Below, in pieces: positions 34,250 to 45,526 of a stretch of DNA of 64,000 nucleotides. Position 1 is the stretch's first letter. The number at the start of each line of letters is the position of its first letter. Under the pieces are notes generated by a model. The model had not been told where the DNA came from, searched no databases, and saw only the letters and a program-made list of their open reading frames with translations. The stretch lies in the NCBI RefSeq assembly GCF_028640845.1, contig NC_080540.1:49024561-49088560 (forward strand). The letters are read 5' to 3'. Made by a program: the position numbers and the translations under genes. This DNA comes from Ahaetulla prasina. Lineage: Eukaryota; Chordata; Lepidosauria; Squamata; Colubridae.

Positions 34250-35085
34250 CAATGATGGGCGTTCTCCTGGATGCACGGCTGTCTTTTGAAGATCATTTGA
34301 CGGCCGTCTCCAGGAGAGCTTTCCACCAGGTCCGCCTGGTGCGCCAGTTGCGCCCCTTTCTAGACCGGGATGCCTTGTGCACAGTCACTCACGCCCTTGT
34401 GACGTCTCGTCTGGACTACTGCAATGCTCTCTACATGGGGCTCCCCTTGAAGGGCATCCGGAGGCTGCAGTTGGTCAGAATGCAGCTCTTGGCGGGTGAT
34501 AGAGGAGCCCTCGTGGCTCCCGAGTGACACCTATCCTGCGCAGGCTGCACTGGCTACCTGTGGCCTTCGGGTGCGCTTCAAGGTGTTGGTGAGCGTCTTT
34601 AAAGCGCTCCATGGCATAGGGCTGGGTTACTTACGGGACCGCCTGCTGCTACCGAATACCTCTCACCGCCCCGTGCGCTCTCACAGAGGGACTCCTCAGG
34701 GTGCCGTCGGTAGCGACAGTGTCGTCTGGCGACACCCAGGAAGGGCCTTCTCTGTGGGGCTCCGCCCTCTGGAGCAGGCTCCCCAGGACTTCGTCAACTT
34801 CCGGACCTCCGAACCTTTCGCCGCGAGCTCAAAACTTACTTATTTATCTGCGCTGGACTGGGTTAGTTTTTTAAGTTATGGGTTTTTAATGGTGATTTTA
34901 TAGTTTAGGGTTTTATATCGGTCGTTTGACCGTTTTAGTTTTAAATTGGCCGGTTAAATATTTCATTTTAAATGTATTTTAAATTTATTGTGTACCTATG
35001 TGTTTTAATAATGGCTGTACACCGCCCTGAGTCCTTCGGGAGAAGGGCGGTCTAGAAATCTAATTAATAAATAAAAATAAATAAA
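34250..35085 (+). pseudogene. L2-like LINE 3' fragment, copy 2
   Basis: Duplicate of 32574-33407. It carries extra frame breaks compared with copy 1: GTCAGAATG for GTCCAGAATG near 34475, CTTGGCGGG for GCGCGGG, GAGGAGCCCTC for GAGGGAGCCCCTC. These are short homopolymer losses. Confidence 0.9.
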
Positions 35086-35131
35086 TAACAAGGGGACAGT
35101 TTTAAGTTGTTCAGTGTGGAGAGTTCTATTT

Positions 35132-35540
35132 GGCATGTATGAGTGTAGTATTATCAGAAAATCTATATTTAAGAATGACTTACAGTGCAAGAGCACTCTC
35201 AGTAGTATCTTAAGAGCTGGTAGGTACATGGTGAACATATCTAGACTTAGTTATATAGTCAGATTCTGCATATTTAAATAAAAGTGAAGGGCATAAGGCA
35301 TTCTCTGTTGTGCATGATTGTGCTTGATATGTTACAAAACAGTGAACAAACTCTGAAGTACAAAAGGGAGGAAATATCAATTTTTTATATATATTTTTAA
35401 AAAAGTGTGTTGAACAATGTTGGCAAAGGACATGGTAGAAGTGCCATCCTTTGTTTACCAAAAAGATTTTCAGATAAGTAACAAGGTTTCATCCTCCATC
35501 ATGCAGTCAATTGTATACATATGTAAAGATATATTCTTTA
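35132..35540. other. Intronic sequence, nothing recognised
   Basis: No exon or named repeat. Confidence 0.4.
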
Positions 35541-36735
35541 TATAACAATAAACTTCTCCTAAAACTAAAATCCTACGGCATCTCAGGACCCCTCCACAAT
35601 TGGATAACAGCTTTTCTATCAATCAAACAACAAGTAGTCAAAATTGGCAATGCTATATCAAATCCTGTTCCTGTCAAAAGTGGCGTTCCCCAAGGCAGCG
35701 TTCTTGGACCAACACTCTTCATATTATACATTAATGATCTCTGTGACCATATTACAAGTAATTGTGTTCTCTTTGCTGACAATGTCTAACTATTTAACAC
35801 CACCAAAAATACAGCTATCCTCCAAAAAGACCTTGACTTCGTATCTGAATGGTCTAAAACTTGGAAACTCCAAATCGCAACCAGCAAATGCTCAGTCTTA
35901 CATATTGGAAAAAAGAACCTAAACACTAAGTACAAGCTTGATGGTCATTACCTTACAGATGACCCCCACCCTGTTAAAGATCATGGAGTTTTCATATCAA
36001 GTGATCTAAGTGCCAAAGCCCACTGTAACTACATCGCAAAAAAGGCCTTAAGAGTTGTAAACCTAATCTTGCGTAGCTTCTTCTCCAAAAACACTACACT
36101 ACTAACCAGAGCGTATAAAACATTTGCTAGACCAATTCTTGAATACAGCTCGACTGTTTGGAACCCATACTACATTTCTGACATCAATACAATTGAACGT
36201 GTCCAGAAATATTTTACAAGAAGAGTTCTCCACTCCTCTGAATACAACAAAATACCTTATGCCACCAGACTTGAAATCCTGGGTTTAGAAAATTTAGAAC
36301 TATGCCGCCTTCGACATGACCTGAGTTTAACTCATAGAATCATCTATTACAAAGGCCTTCCTGTCGAAGACTACTTCAATTGCAACAATACATGAGCACA
36401 CAATAGATTTAAGCTGAATGTTAACCGCTCCAATCTTGATTGCAGAAAATATGACTTCAGTAATATAATTGTTAATGCTTGGAATACACTACCTGACTCT
36501 GTGGTCTCTTCCCAAAATCCCCAAAGCTTCAACCAAAAACTGTCTACTGTTGACCTCACCCCATTCCTAAGAGGTCTGTAAGGGGCGTGCATAAGAACAC
36601 AAACGTGCCTACCGTTCCTGTCCTTTTCTTTTGTTATATCCAATTGGTATAGTTATTGCATACTCATGCTCGTATATATGCTTATATATTGTATGGTTGT
36701 TTCGTACTTACGTTTATATATACTGTGTGACAAAA
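35541..36735 (+). pseudogene. CR1/Rex1-like LINE, RT C-terminal half and 3'UTR
   Basis: Plus-strand relative of 1436-2740. It begins inside RT at LKSYGISGPLHNWITAFLS, has SGVPQGSVLGPTLFILY and CVLFADNV (FADD changed to FADN and followed by a stop at 35787). It continues in other frames with VKDHGVFISSDLSAKAH and then 36069-36395 (YSSTVWNPYYISDINTIERV, ATRLEILGLENLELC). The last segment ends DLTPFLRGL at about 36580. The 3'UTR runs to TACTGTGTGACAAAATAAAT. The changed catalytic Asp and several breaks show it is dead. Confidence 0.85.
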
Positions 36736-36814
<79 letters not shown>

Positions 36815-36932
36815 ACAAATAAACAAATAAATAAACAAACAAATAAATTTGTGTATTCTTACGTTTATATATACTGTGTGACAAAATAAAAAATAATTAA
36901 TTAATTAATTAATTAATTAATTAATTAATTAA
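36731..36932. repeat. (AAAT)n and (AATT)n arrays
   Basis: (AAAT)n at 36731-36848, then a repeat of the tail text GTATATTCTTACG/ACTGTGTGACAAAATAAA and (TTAA)n at 36893-36932. Confidence 0.93.
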
Positions 36933-37983
36933 TTTGTGTATTCTTATTATCATGGAAAACCCAGCTATAGTATCTGTGTAGTATCATTTTACTCACCATT
37001 ACAGTTTTACTCAGCTGTGAGGTTACTGAAGGGCCTACCTAAGGTCAAGGTTCTTTTATAGCTGTTTAAATTTTTCTAGAGCAGTGTGTCATTTATACAG
37101 TATACTACTAAAACTCTGTTTATATGATTGTTTGTAACCTTCAATTGGGTGAAAAAGTGTATCATGGGGCAACAATTTTTGAATCAACATTCCTCAAATG
37201 GGTTAACTTAAAGAAGACATCCAAAATCTGGTACCTATGACTCCCATGCTATTGAAATTTGGTGAAGTTGTGGCCACTGTATTACTGTTGTGCTGTCACA
37301 CTGTTGCACTGATGTGATCATCATTTCTAACACTCCATGTCAGCCTTCTACCAAGAAAATCAATGAGAAACCAGTAGGAAATTAGAAGTTGCTCCTATTG
37401 CTGGGTTGTTGTTTTTTGGATGTTTTTTTTTTTTGGGTGGGGGGGAACACCTAGGATAATTCAGTTTCTGTGACTAAGGAAATATTGAAACAATGACCCA
37501 ACTTGTATGGTTTTATTATAAGAGTGATCTTCTTGCTGAAGATGGTATCTGGTCTCATGATTTAACCAGATAACCAGCTGCACAAATATTTAGTCAAATG
37601 GTAGAGTGTAGTTTAGCAGGAGGAACAAATCTGTTAATAATTACTTGAGTTGCCCTCAAGTTGGGTTGTTGTGTGGTTTTTTTTAAAAAAGCATCACTTC
37701 CAAATACATGCATTTTCATAATTGATAATACTCTTGTTTTCCTTCACCTTTCTACTAATGAGTTTTCTTAACTGCAGAACTGTTTTTAATTCACAGTCTT
37801 TTACTTCTCTTTCTCCTGTAAACATCCCTTTAATATCTTTAGCCATTGACATTTGTCAAGTGGACAGAATATTCATGCCTCTCTACTACTTAATGTTTTT
37901 AATGTTCTGTAGAAAACTATAGCTAATCATATAAAAATTACAAGGTAAAACGAGGTCTTTAAAATGGACATGCTGAGAGAACT
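36933..37983. other. Intronic sequence, no gene
   Basis: No exon. 37336-37525 resembles 39203-39350 (AGAAAATCAATGAGAAACCA, AGAAGTTGCTCCT, ACAATGACCCAA), an unassigned repeat present twice in this unit. Confidence 0.4.
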
Positions 37984-37991
37984 GTATATAC

Positions 37992-38125
37992 CAGGGGTCT
38001 CCAACCTTGTCCACTTTAAGACTTGTGGACTTAACTCCCAGAGTACCTCAGCCAGCTTTGCTGGCTGAGGAACTCTGGGAATTGAAGTCTACAAGTCTTA
38101 AAGTGGACAAGGTTGGAGACCCCTG
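37992..38125. mobile_element. Palindromic hAT MITE (134 bp), perfect 8-bp TSD
   Basis: Same family as 27863-27983. Arms CAGGGGTCTCCAACCTTGTC and complement; the centre contains CAGCCAGCTTTGCTGGCTG. Flanked by GTATATAC (37984-37991, 38126-38133). Confidence 0.93.
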
Positions 38126-38288
38126 GTATATACCGTTGTTATTTATTTACTAGCAAGTAGTCAGCATTTGGTTTCTAAAATTGAGCAAGCAGGTATATAT
38201 TTTATATGAACTTCCTGTACTCCTGTTAAGTACCTGTTTCTGCAACAGGTAAATATATTGGTGATTCTGCAATTTTCTCTCTTAAATA

Positions 38289-38885
38289 CAGTAGTGGCCA
38301 AAATTGTGGAAACCTTTTGGGAAAAATGTATTTTCTAAAACTAGCTAATAACACCACTTTTTTTTTTTTGAGTAGTACCATAAAATTATATATCAGTGGA
38401 AAGATAATTTAATCAAGAATGTAGTGCAATAACTTTTATGAAGGATTTGCTATTAGACTAGCAGTTACAGTATAAAGAAGAAAAGTGAAACACATAGAAA
38501 AAGCGAGCTATACAAAAAATATCACCATAGAAAAAAACAGATATGCAAAAATCACGTCAATTAATACTTAGTTGGGTAACCTTTAGCATGAATTATGGCC
38601 TTACAACATCTTCCCATGGAGTGAACCAAGTCTTTTAGTTCTGCAGCTGTTATAATGTGAAACCAAGATTGAATGTTTGCTTCTATTAACTGGGTTTTAT
38701 TGCTGGGTCATTCCTGACTAACAAGTTTCTTTAGTCGATCCATAGATTTGGATCTCACTATTCCCAGGCCATTCCAGCAGTGGAATATGATTATCTTGAA
38801 GCACCCCCAAAAAATGGTGTTATTAGCCATCAAATCTCAAAAATACACTTTTCCCAAAAGGTCTCCAACATTTTGGCCACTACGA
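38289..38885 (-). pseudogene. Tc1-like transposon remnant with transposase C-terminus
   Basis: Terminal inverted repeats CAGTAGTGGCCAAAATTGTG (left) and, reversed from the right, GTAGTGGCCAAAATGTTG, preceded by TA (38287-38288). The minus strand near 38640-38560 reads TAAELKDLVHSMGRC then AIIHAKGYPTKY, the usual C-terminal end of Tc1-family transposase. Only about 600 bp remain, so most of the transposase gene is deleted. Confidence 0.85.
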
Positions 38886-39365
38886 TATGCTGCAAACTGA
38901 TTTTGAATCACCTGCAATGGCAGAAACTTTTTTTTTGTTGCCATTGTTATGAGGAATTCTGTATAAGGGTGTATAATCTTAAAAATCAGTTGACAATTTT
39001 TGTGTAGAGCCAGGTTCCAATATTTAGGTATATGATGTATATTCATAGATCATTACCATTCTGCTATTATTTATTACTTTATTATTTATGGCACATTAGT
39101 TTTTGTCTTAAAAACAAATTACACTTAAGTAAAATTCTAAAATGATTTCAAGAATATGAAAAAATCAAAATGCAGGGAGGGAGGGAGGATTTCTGATGAT
39201 CCGTGTCAGCTTCGCACAAGAAAATTCAATGGAGAAACCAGGAAATTGGAAGTTACTCCTGCTCCAACTCCTTTTTTTTGCACATCTATTTCCCATTTTA
39301 GGTAAGGAAGTATCTCTGAAACAATGACCCAATGAATCATGGGTTCTCTATTACCATGGGTACTC
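38886..39365. other. Intronic sequence, no gene
   Basis: Includes GGGAGGGAGGGAGG at 39175 and the second echo of the unassigned repeat (39203-39350). It ends exactly where the L2 piece starts. Confidence 0.4.
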
Positions 39366-40896
39366 ACACGAAACCACTGATGATCTCACCCAGCGGCTTC
39401 ATGTAGATGTTGAACAGAAGGGGCAGAGGATCGACCCTGCGGCACCCACAAGTGAGGCGCCTCGGGGCCGACCTCTGCCCCCGTCAACACCGACTGCGAC
39501 GGTCGGAGAGATAGGAGGAGAACCACCGATAAGCGGTGCCTCCACTCCCAATCCTCCAACCGGCGCAGCAGGATACCATGGTCGATGGTATCGAAAGCCG
39601 CTGAGAGGTCTAATAGGACCAGGGCAGAGGAACAACCCCTATCCTGGCCCTCAGAGATCATCCACCAGCGACCAAAGCCGTCTCCGTGCTGTAACCGGGC
39701 GAAAACCGGACTGGAGCAGGTCTAGATAGACAGTTTCATCCAGGTGCAAGGAAATTGATATGCCACCATACTCTCTACAACCTTCGCCGAGCGGGTTGGA
39801 GACCGACGATAATTACCTAAAACAGCGGGTCAGGGCGGCTTCTTGAGGAGGGCCTCACCACCGCCTCTTTCAAGGCAGGCGGGAAGACACCCTCCACCAA
39901 AGAAGCGGTCGTAATCGCCTGGAGCCAGCCTCGTGTCACCTCTCGAGTGGCCAGCACCAGCCAAGAGGGGCACGGGTCCAGTAAACACGTGGTGGCATTC
40001 AACCTACCCAACAACCTGTCCATGTCCTCGGGAGCCACAGGGTCAAACTCATCCCAAACAATGTCACCAAGACCGCCCTCGAGCATCTCACCCGCATCAC
40101 CGCAATCTTGGTCCAAACCATCCCGAAGCTGAACGATTTTATCGTATAGATAACCGTTAAACTCCTCAGCACGTCCCTGCAACGGGTCGTCCCGCTCCCC
40201 CTGGTGTAGGAGGGAGGCGGGTCACCCAAACAGGCGGCTGGGCGGTTATCTGCCGATGCAATGAGGAGGCGTAGCTCGCCTCGCTTCCCTCAATGCCACT
40301 AGGTAAGTCCTAGTATAGGACTTCACTAGTGTCGATCAGCTTCGAGCGGCTAGACCTCCAGGAACTCTCTAGGCGTCTTCTCCGGCGCTTCATCCTCTCA
40401 GCTCCTCGGAGAACCAAGGGCGGTTGGGACCTGCGCGGGTCAGAGGCCGCAAAGGCACGACACGGTCTAAGGCCCCCGCCGCGGCCCGTTCCCAGGCCGC
40501 AACAAGTTCCTCAGCCGAGCCGTGAGCCAGACCCTCAGGAAATGGCCCAAGCTCCGTCCGGAACCCATCCGGGTCCATCAGGCGCCTGGGGCGGAACCAA
40601 CATATCGGCTCCGCCTCCCTGCGGTGGTGAATGGCGGTCAGAAAGTCCAGGCGAAGAAGAGAGTGATCTGACCATGACAAAGGTTCAATGACTATTTCCT
40701 TTAAGTCCAGATCTCTCAACCACTGACCAGAGAGAAAAATCAAATCCAGAGTGCCACCCCCAATGTGAGTAGGGCCATCAACTACTTGAGTCAGGTCCAA
40801 GGCCGTCATGGAAGCCGTGAACTCCCGAGCTGCCGTCGATGACGAGCCGGAAGATGGCAAGTTAAAGTCCCCCATGACTAAAAGTCTGGGCATCCC
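39366..40896 (-). pseudogene. L2-like LINE, minus strand, 3'-side piece (endonuclease end and RT N-terminus)
   Basis: Reading right to left: PRLLVMGDFNLPSSGSSS, SWSDHSLLRLDFLT and RPRRLMDPDGFRTELGPF (frame 40941-40390), then the linker and RT start (40182-39817: NGYLYDKIVQLRDGLDQD, FDPVAPEDMDRLLGRL), then AAFDTIDHGILLRRL (39661-39386). Frame breaks separate these. It is cut at 39366 inside LFNIYMKPLGEIISGF, so the YADD box and 3' end are missing. Confidence 0.93.
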
Positions 40897-41813
40897 GGTA
40901 CAGTCAGCTAAATCCGCGGCTGACCATCGGTGGCGAGTCATTGGCCCCGATGGAGAGGGTGCGCAACTTAGGCGTCCTCCTGGATGAACGGCTGTCTCTA
41001 GAAGATCATTTGACGGCCGTCTCCAGGAGAGCGTTCTACCAGGTTCGCCTGGTGCGCCAGTTGCGCCCCTTTCTGGACCGGGAGGCCCTTTGCACGGTCA
41101 CTCACGCCCTTGTGACGTCTCGCCTGGATTACTGCAACGCTCTCTACATGGGGCTTCCCTTGAAGGGCATCCGGAGGCTGCAGTTAGTTCAGAATGCGGC
41201 TGCGCGGGTGATAGAGGGAGCCCCTCGTGGCTCCCGCATAACACCCATCCTGCGCAGGCTGCACTGGCTACCTGTGGCCTTCCGGGTGCGCTTCAAGGTT
41301 TTGGTGACCACCTTTAAAGCGCTCCATGGCATAGGGCCGGGTTATCTACGGGACCGCCTACTGCGACCAGATACCTCTCACCGACCCGTGCGCTCTCACA
41401 GAGAGGGACTCCTCAGGGTGCCGTCAGCTAGGCAGTGTCGGTTGGCGACGCCCAGGGGAAGGGCCTTCTCTGTGGGGGCTCCCACCCTCTGGAACGAACT
41501 CCCCCCAGGACTCCGTCAACTTCCTGACCTTCGAACCTTCCGTCGCGAGCTCAAGACACATTTATTCATCTGTGCAGGACTGGCTTAGATTTTTAAATTT
41601 AGAGGGGTTTTAAATTGATTTTAATATTTATATTTGATATTTATATTTCTATTTTTAATAATTCGGGCGCTAGAATAAGTCTTTTAAGGATTATTTTAAT
41701 TTGTATATTGATATTGATGTTTTATATGCCTGTAAACCGCCCTGAGTCCTTTGGGAGATAGGGCGGTATATAAATTCGAATAATAAAATAAAATAAATAA
41801 TAATAATAAACTG
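40897..41813 (+). pseudogene. L2-like LINE 3' end inserted head-to-head in an opposite L2
   Basis: Starts at YSQLNPRLTIGGES. The frame 40941-41588 reads RVRNLGVLLDERLSLEDH, VTSRLDYCNALYMGLPLK, LHWLPVAFRVRFKVLVTT and GAPTLWNELPPGLRQLPD to the natural C-terminal end. The 3'UTR holds the terminal hairpin (about 41738, with loop TTTG instead of TTCG) and an AATAA-type tail. This is a normal 5'-truncated insertion, interrupting the minus-strand copy between AGVAV and TPRLLVMGD. Confidence 0.93.
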
Positions 41814-42899
41814 CCACCCCAGCCAGCATCTCCAGAAGCTCGGGCAGGGCGGCTGTCACGCAGCAAGGAGCCAGGTACGTGATCAGCAAGCCCATCTGAC
41901 ACCTACGACCCCATCTCACAAAGAGGGATTCGCACCCGGCAATCTGAGGTACAGTGGTCTCCCTCGGCTCTAGACTCTCTCTAATCACAACCGCCACCCC
42001 CCCACCCCTACCCTGGGCCCTCGGCTGATGGAATGAAACCCGGTGGGCACATCTCAACAAGGGCACGCCCCTTCAGTGCCCAACCAGGTCTCCGTAATGC
42101 CCATAAGGTCCGGAACCCCTGTATAAGGTCACAGACAAGGGGCTTTATTCACCACGGACCGGGCATTTCACAACATCAACGAGGCCCAAGCTCTGAGGAT
42201 CCTGACCATCCGGGAGCAGGAGAAGTCCAAGGGGTCGGAGCGTGATCGCTTTCAGACATCGAGCACGCGCTCCCGGAACTTGATATGACCCCTCGCTTCC
42301 GCCATACCTGCCTCTCCCACTTACCGTGTCGATAGAACCACCTTCACAAATAGGAACACACTCCTCCCCCATAGCCTCCGAACCTGGTAGAGAAAAACCG
42401 CCGCGAGCATGTGCAGGAACTGGCCCCCTACCCGACGGGTTACCCCCATTACCCGCCCTTACCCTCCCACCCCTTAAAAATTCCCTCTCTAAAAAACCCC
42501 ACAGGCTCTTCTTTTTCGCATGCCACCTCTGTGGGTCCCAAGACCCGTCATAGAGGCCGGCCCTTGGTAACGAGGAGGGCCATTCCTGCAAGGCGGGGGC
42601 ACCTCGCAGGCGCAAGAGTTCACAAGATGAATAGCGCATAACAACTGAAGATAAACAGATAAAAAATAAAAATCGGCAATAAAAAGGGTCCATCTCCGAG
42701 TGGCAAGAATGTCATGATATGATGGTAATCCAAAATGAGGATGGGCTTCAGATGGAAAACAAAACAAAGAGGACAGTCTAGATGGCAGTCTGCCCAAGCC
42801 TCATCCAAACATCCTGGAACGGGGGTGGGGGTGCATCGGTCGTGGCACATGTCCTCCTCTGTCCCCAAGCAAGTCTCACGCCTCTCCCCAATAGTCCAA
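41814..42899 (-). pseudogene. L2-like LINE, minus strand, 5'-side piece (5'UTR and endonuclease start)
   Basis: Reading right to left: 5'UTR shared with 60030-60470 (GAACTCTTGCGCCTGCGAGG, CACCTCTGTGGG in reverse), the CLKAITL...-DGQDPQSLGL region (frame 42693-42145), then QPRAQGRGGGVAVVIRESLE and PELLEMLAGVAV (42066-41722). The TETWL block is partly lost: several short deletions near 42065-42180. The right end at 42899 is a sharp junction with the duplicated segment. Confidence 0.88.
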
Positions 42900-43436
42900 A
42901 CAATTGAACGTGTCCAGAAATATTTTACGTTCTCCACTCCTCTGAATACAACAAAATACCTTATGCCACCAGACTTGAAATCCTGGGTTTAGAAAATTTA
43001 GAACTATGCCGCCTTCGACATGACCTGAGTTTAACTCATAGAATCATCTATTACAAAGTCCTTCCTGTCGAAGACTACTTCAATTGCAACAATACATGAG
43101 CACACAATAGATTTAAGCTGAATGTTAACCGCTCCAATCTTGATTGCAGAAAATATGACTTCAGTAATATAATTGTTAATGCTTGGAATACACTACCTGA
43201 CTCTGTGGTCTCTTCCCAAAATCCCCAAAGCTTCAACCAAAAACTGTCTAGTGTTGACCTCACCCCATTCCTAAGAGGTCTGTAAGGGGCGTGCATAAGA
43301 ACACAAACGTGCCTACCGTTCCTGTCCTTTTCTTTTGTTATATCCAATTGGTATAGTTATTGCATACTCATGCTCGTATATATGCTTATATATTGTATGG
43401 TTGTTTCGTACTTACGTTTATATATACTGTGTGACA
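42900..43436 (+). pseudogene. CR1/Rex1-like LINE C-terminal end, duplicate
   Basis: Reads IERVQKYF, then YNKIPYATRLEILGLENLEL and the tail segment to DLTPFLRGL at about 43284, followed by the family 3'UTR. Duplicate of 36189-36735. Confidence 0.88.
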
Positions 43437-43553
43437 AAATAAATAAATAAATAAATAAATAAACAAACAAACAAATAAACAAATAAATAAACAAATAAAT
43501 AAATTTGTGTATTCTTACGTTTATATATACTGTGTGACAAAATAAATAAATAA

Positions 43554-43588
<35 letters not shown>

Positions 43589-43591
43589 ATT
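43435..43591. repeat. (AAAT)n arrays
   Basis: Two AAAT arrays (43435-43503 with AAAC variants, 43537-43591) separated by a repeat of the LINE tail text TTCTTACGTTTATATATACT. Confidence 0.93.
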
Positions 43592-44644
43592 TGTGTATTC
43601 TTATTATCATGGAAAACCCAGCTATAGTATCTGTGTAGTATCATTTTACTCACCATTACAGTTTTACTCAGCTGTGAGGTTACTGAAGGGCTTACCTAAG
43701 GTCAAGGTTCTTTTATAGCTGTTTAAATTTTTCTAGAGCAGTGTGTCATTTATACAGTATACTACTAAAACTCTGTTTATATGATTGTTTGTAACCTTCA
43801 ATTGGGTGAAAAAGTGTATCATGGGGCAACAATTTTTGAATCAACATTCCTCAAATGGGTTAACTTAAAGAAGACATCCAAAATCTGGTACCTATGACTC
43901 CCATGCTATTGAAATTTGGTGAAGTTGTGGCCACTGTAGTACTGTTGTGCTGTCACACTGTTGCACTGATGTGATCATCATTTCTAACACTCCATGTCAG
44001 CCTTCTACCAAGAAAATCAATGAGAAACCAGTAGGAAATTAGAAGTTGCTCCTATTGCTGGGTTGTTGTTTTTTGGGTGTTTTTTTTTTTGGGTGGGGGG
44101 AACACCTAGGATAATTCAGTTTTTTTGACTAAGGAAATATTGAAACAATGACCCAACTTGTATGGTTTTATTATAAGAGTGATCTTCTTGCTGAAGATGG
44201 TATCTGGTCTCATGATTTAACCAGATAACCAGCTGCACAAATATTTAGTCAAATGGTAGAGTGTAGTTTAGCAGGAGGAACAAATCTGTTAATAATTACT
44301 TGAGTTGCCCTCAAGTTGGGTTGTTGTGTGGGTTTTTTTAAAAAAGCATCACTTCCAAATACATGCATTTTCATAATTGATAATACTCTTGTTTTCCTTC
44401 ACCTTTCTACTAATGAGTTTTCTTAACTGCAGAACTGTTTTTAATTCACAGTCTTTTACTTCTCTTTCTCCTGTAAACATCCCTTTAATATCTTTAGCCA
44501 TTGACATTTGTCAAGTGGACAGAATATTCATGCCTCTCTACTACTTAATGTTTTTAATGTTCTGTAGAAAACTATAGCTAATCATATAAAAATTACAAGG
44601 TAAAACGAGGTCTTTAAAATGGACATGCTGAGAGAACTGTATAT
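43592..44644. other. Intronic sequence (duplicate of 36933-37983), no gene
   Basis: Same content as copy 1 with scattered substitutions. No exon. Confidence 0.4.
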
Positions 44645-44770
44645 AGGTCTCAACCTTGTCACTTTAAGACTTGTGGACTTAACTCCCAGAGTACCTCAGC
44701 CAGCTTTGCTGGCTGAGGAACTCTGGGAATTGAAGTCTACAAGTCTTAAAGTGGACAAGGTTGAGACCTA
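44645..44770. mobile_element. Palindromic hAT MITE, both termini eroded
   Basis: Duplicate of 37992-38125. The left end reads GGTCTCAACC where copy 1 has CAGGGGTCTCCAACC; the right end reads GGTTGAGACC where copy 1 has GGTTGGAGACCCCTG. Matching bases are lost in both arms. Confidence 0.88.
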
Positions 44771-44929
44771 TATACTCTGTTATTTATTTACTAGCAAGTA
44801 GTCAGCATTTGGTTTCTAAAATTGAGCAAGCAGGTATATATTTTATATGAACTTCCTGTACTCCTGTTAAGTACCTGTTTCTGCAACAGGTAAATATATT
44901 GGTGATTCTGCAATTTTCTCTCTTAAATA

Positions 44930-45526
44930 CAGTAGTGGCCAAAATTGTAGAAACCTTTTGGGAAAAGAGTATTTTCTAAAACTAGCTAATAACACCACTT
45001 TTTTTTTTGAGCAGTACCACAAAATTATATATTACTGGAAAGATAATTTAATCAAGAACGTAATTCAATAAATTTTAGGAAGGATTTGCTATTAGAATAG
45101 CAGTTACAGTATAAAAAGGAGAAAAGTGAAACACATAGAAAAAGCGAGCTATACAAAAAATATCACCATAGAAAAAAACAGATATGCAAAAATCACGTCA
45201 ATTAATACTTAGTTGGGTAACCTTTAGCATGAATTATGGCCTTACAACATCTTCCCATGGAGTGAACCAAGTCTTTTAGTTCTGCAGCTGTTATAATGTG
45301 AAACCAAGATTGAATGTTTGCTTCTATTAACTGGGTTTTATTGCTGGGTCATTCCTGACTAACAAGTTTCTTTAGTCGATCCATAGATTTGGATCTCACT
45401 ATTCCCAGGCCATTCCAGCAGTGGAATATGATTATCTTGAAGCACCCCCAAAAAATGGTGTTATTAGCCATCAAATCTCAAAAATACACTTTTCCCAAAA
45501 GGTCTCCAACATTTTGGCCACTACGA
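44930..45526 (-). pseudogene. Tc1-like transposon remnant, duplicate
   Basis: Duplicate of 38289-38885, with TA before its CAGTAGTGGCC terminus and the same transposase C-terminal text on the minus strand. Confidence 0.83.

Larger units (their letters stand above)
33456..35131. repeat. Tandem duplication, copy 2 (1676 bp)
   Basis: Second copy. Junction text TTTGGCATGTAGTTTTC (about 33448-33464) combines TTTGGCATGTATGAG (35128 side) with TTTGGCCTGTAGTTTTC (31770 side), so the breakpoints share TTTGGC and TGTA microhomology. Confidence 0.95.
36189..39365. repeat. Large direct duplication, copy 1 (3.18 kb)
   Basis: From CAATTGAACGTGTCC to CCATGGGTACTC this interval matches 42900-46006. The offset shifts from 6711 to 6641 because AAAT arrays and a few indels differ. 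Confidence 0.93.
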
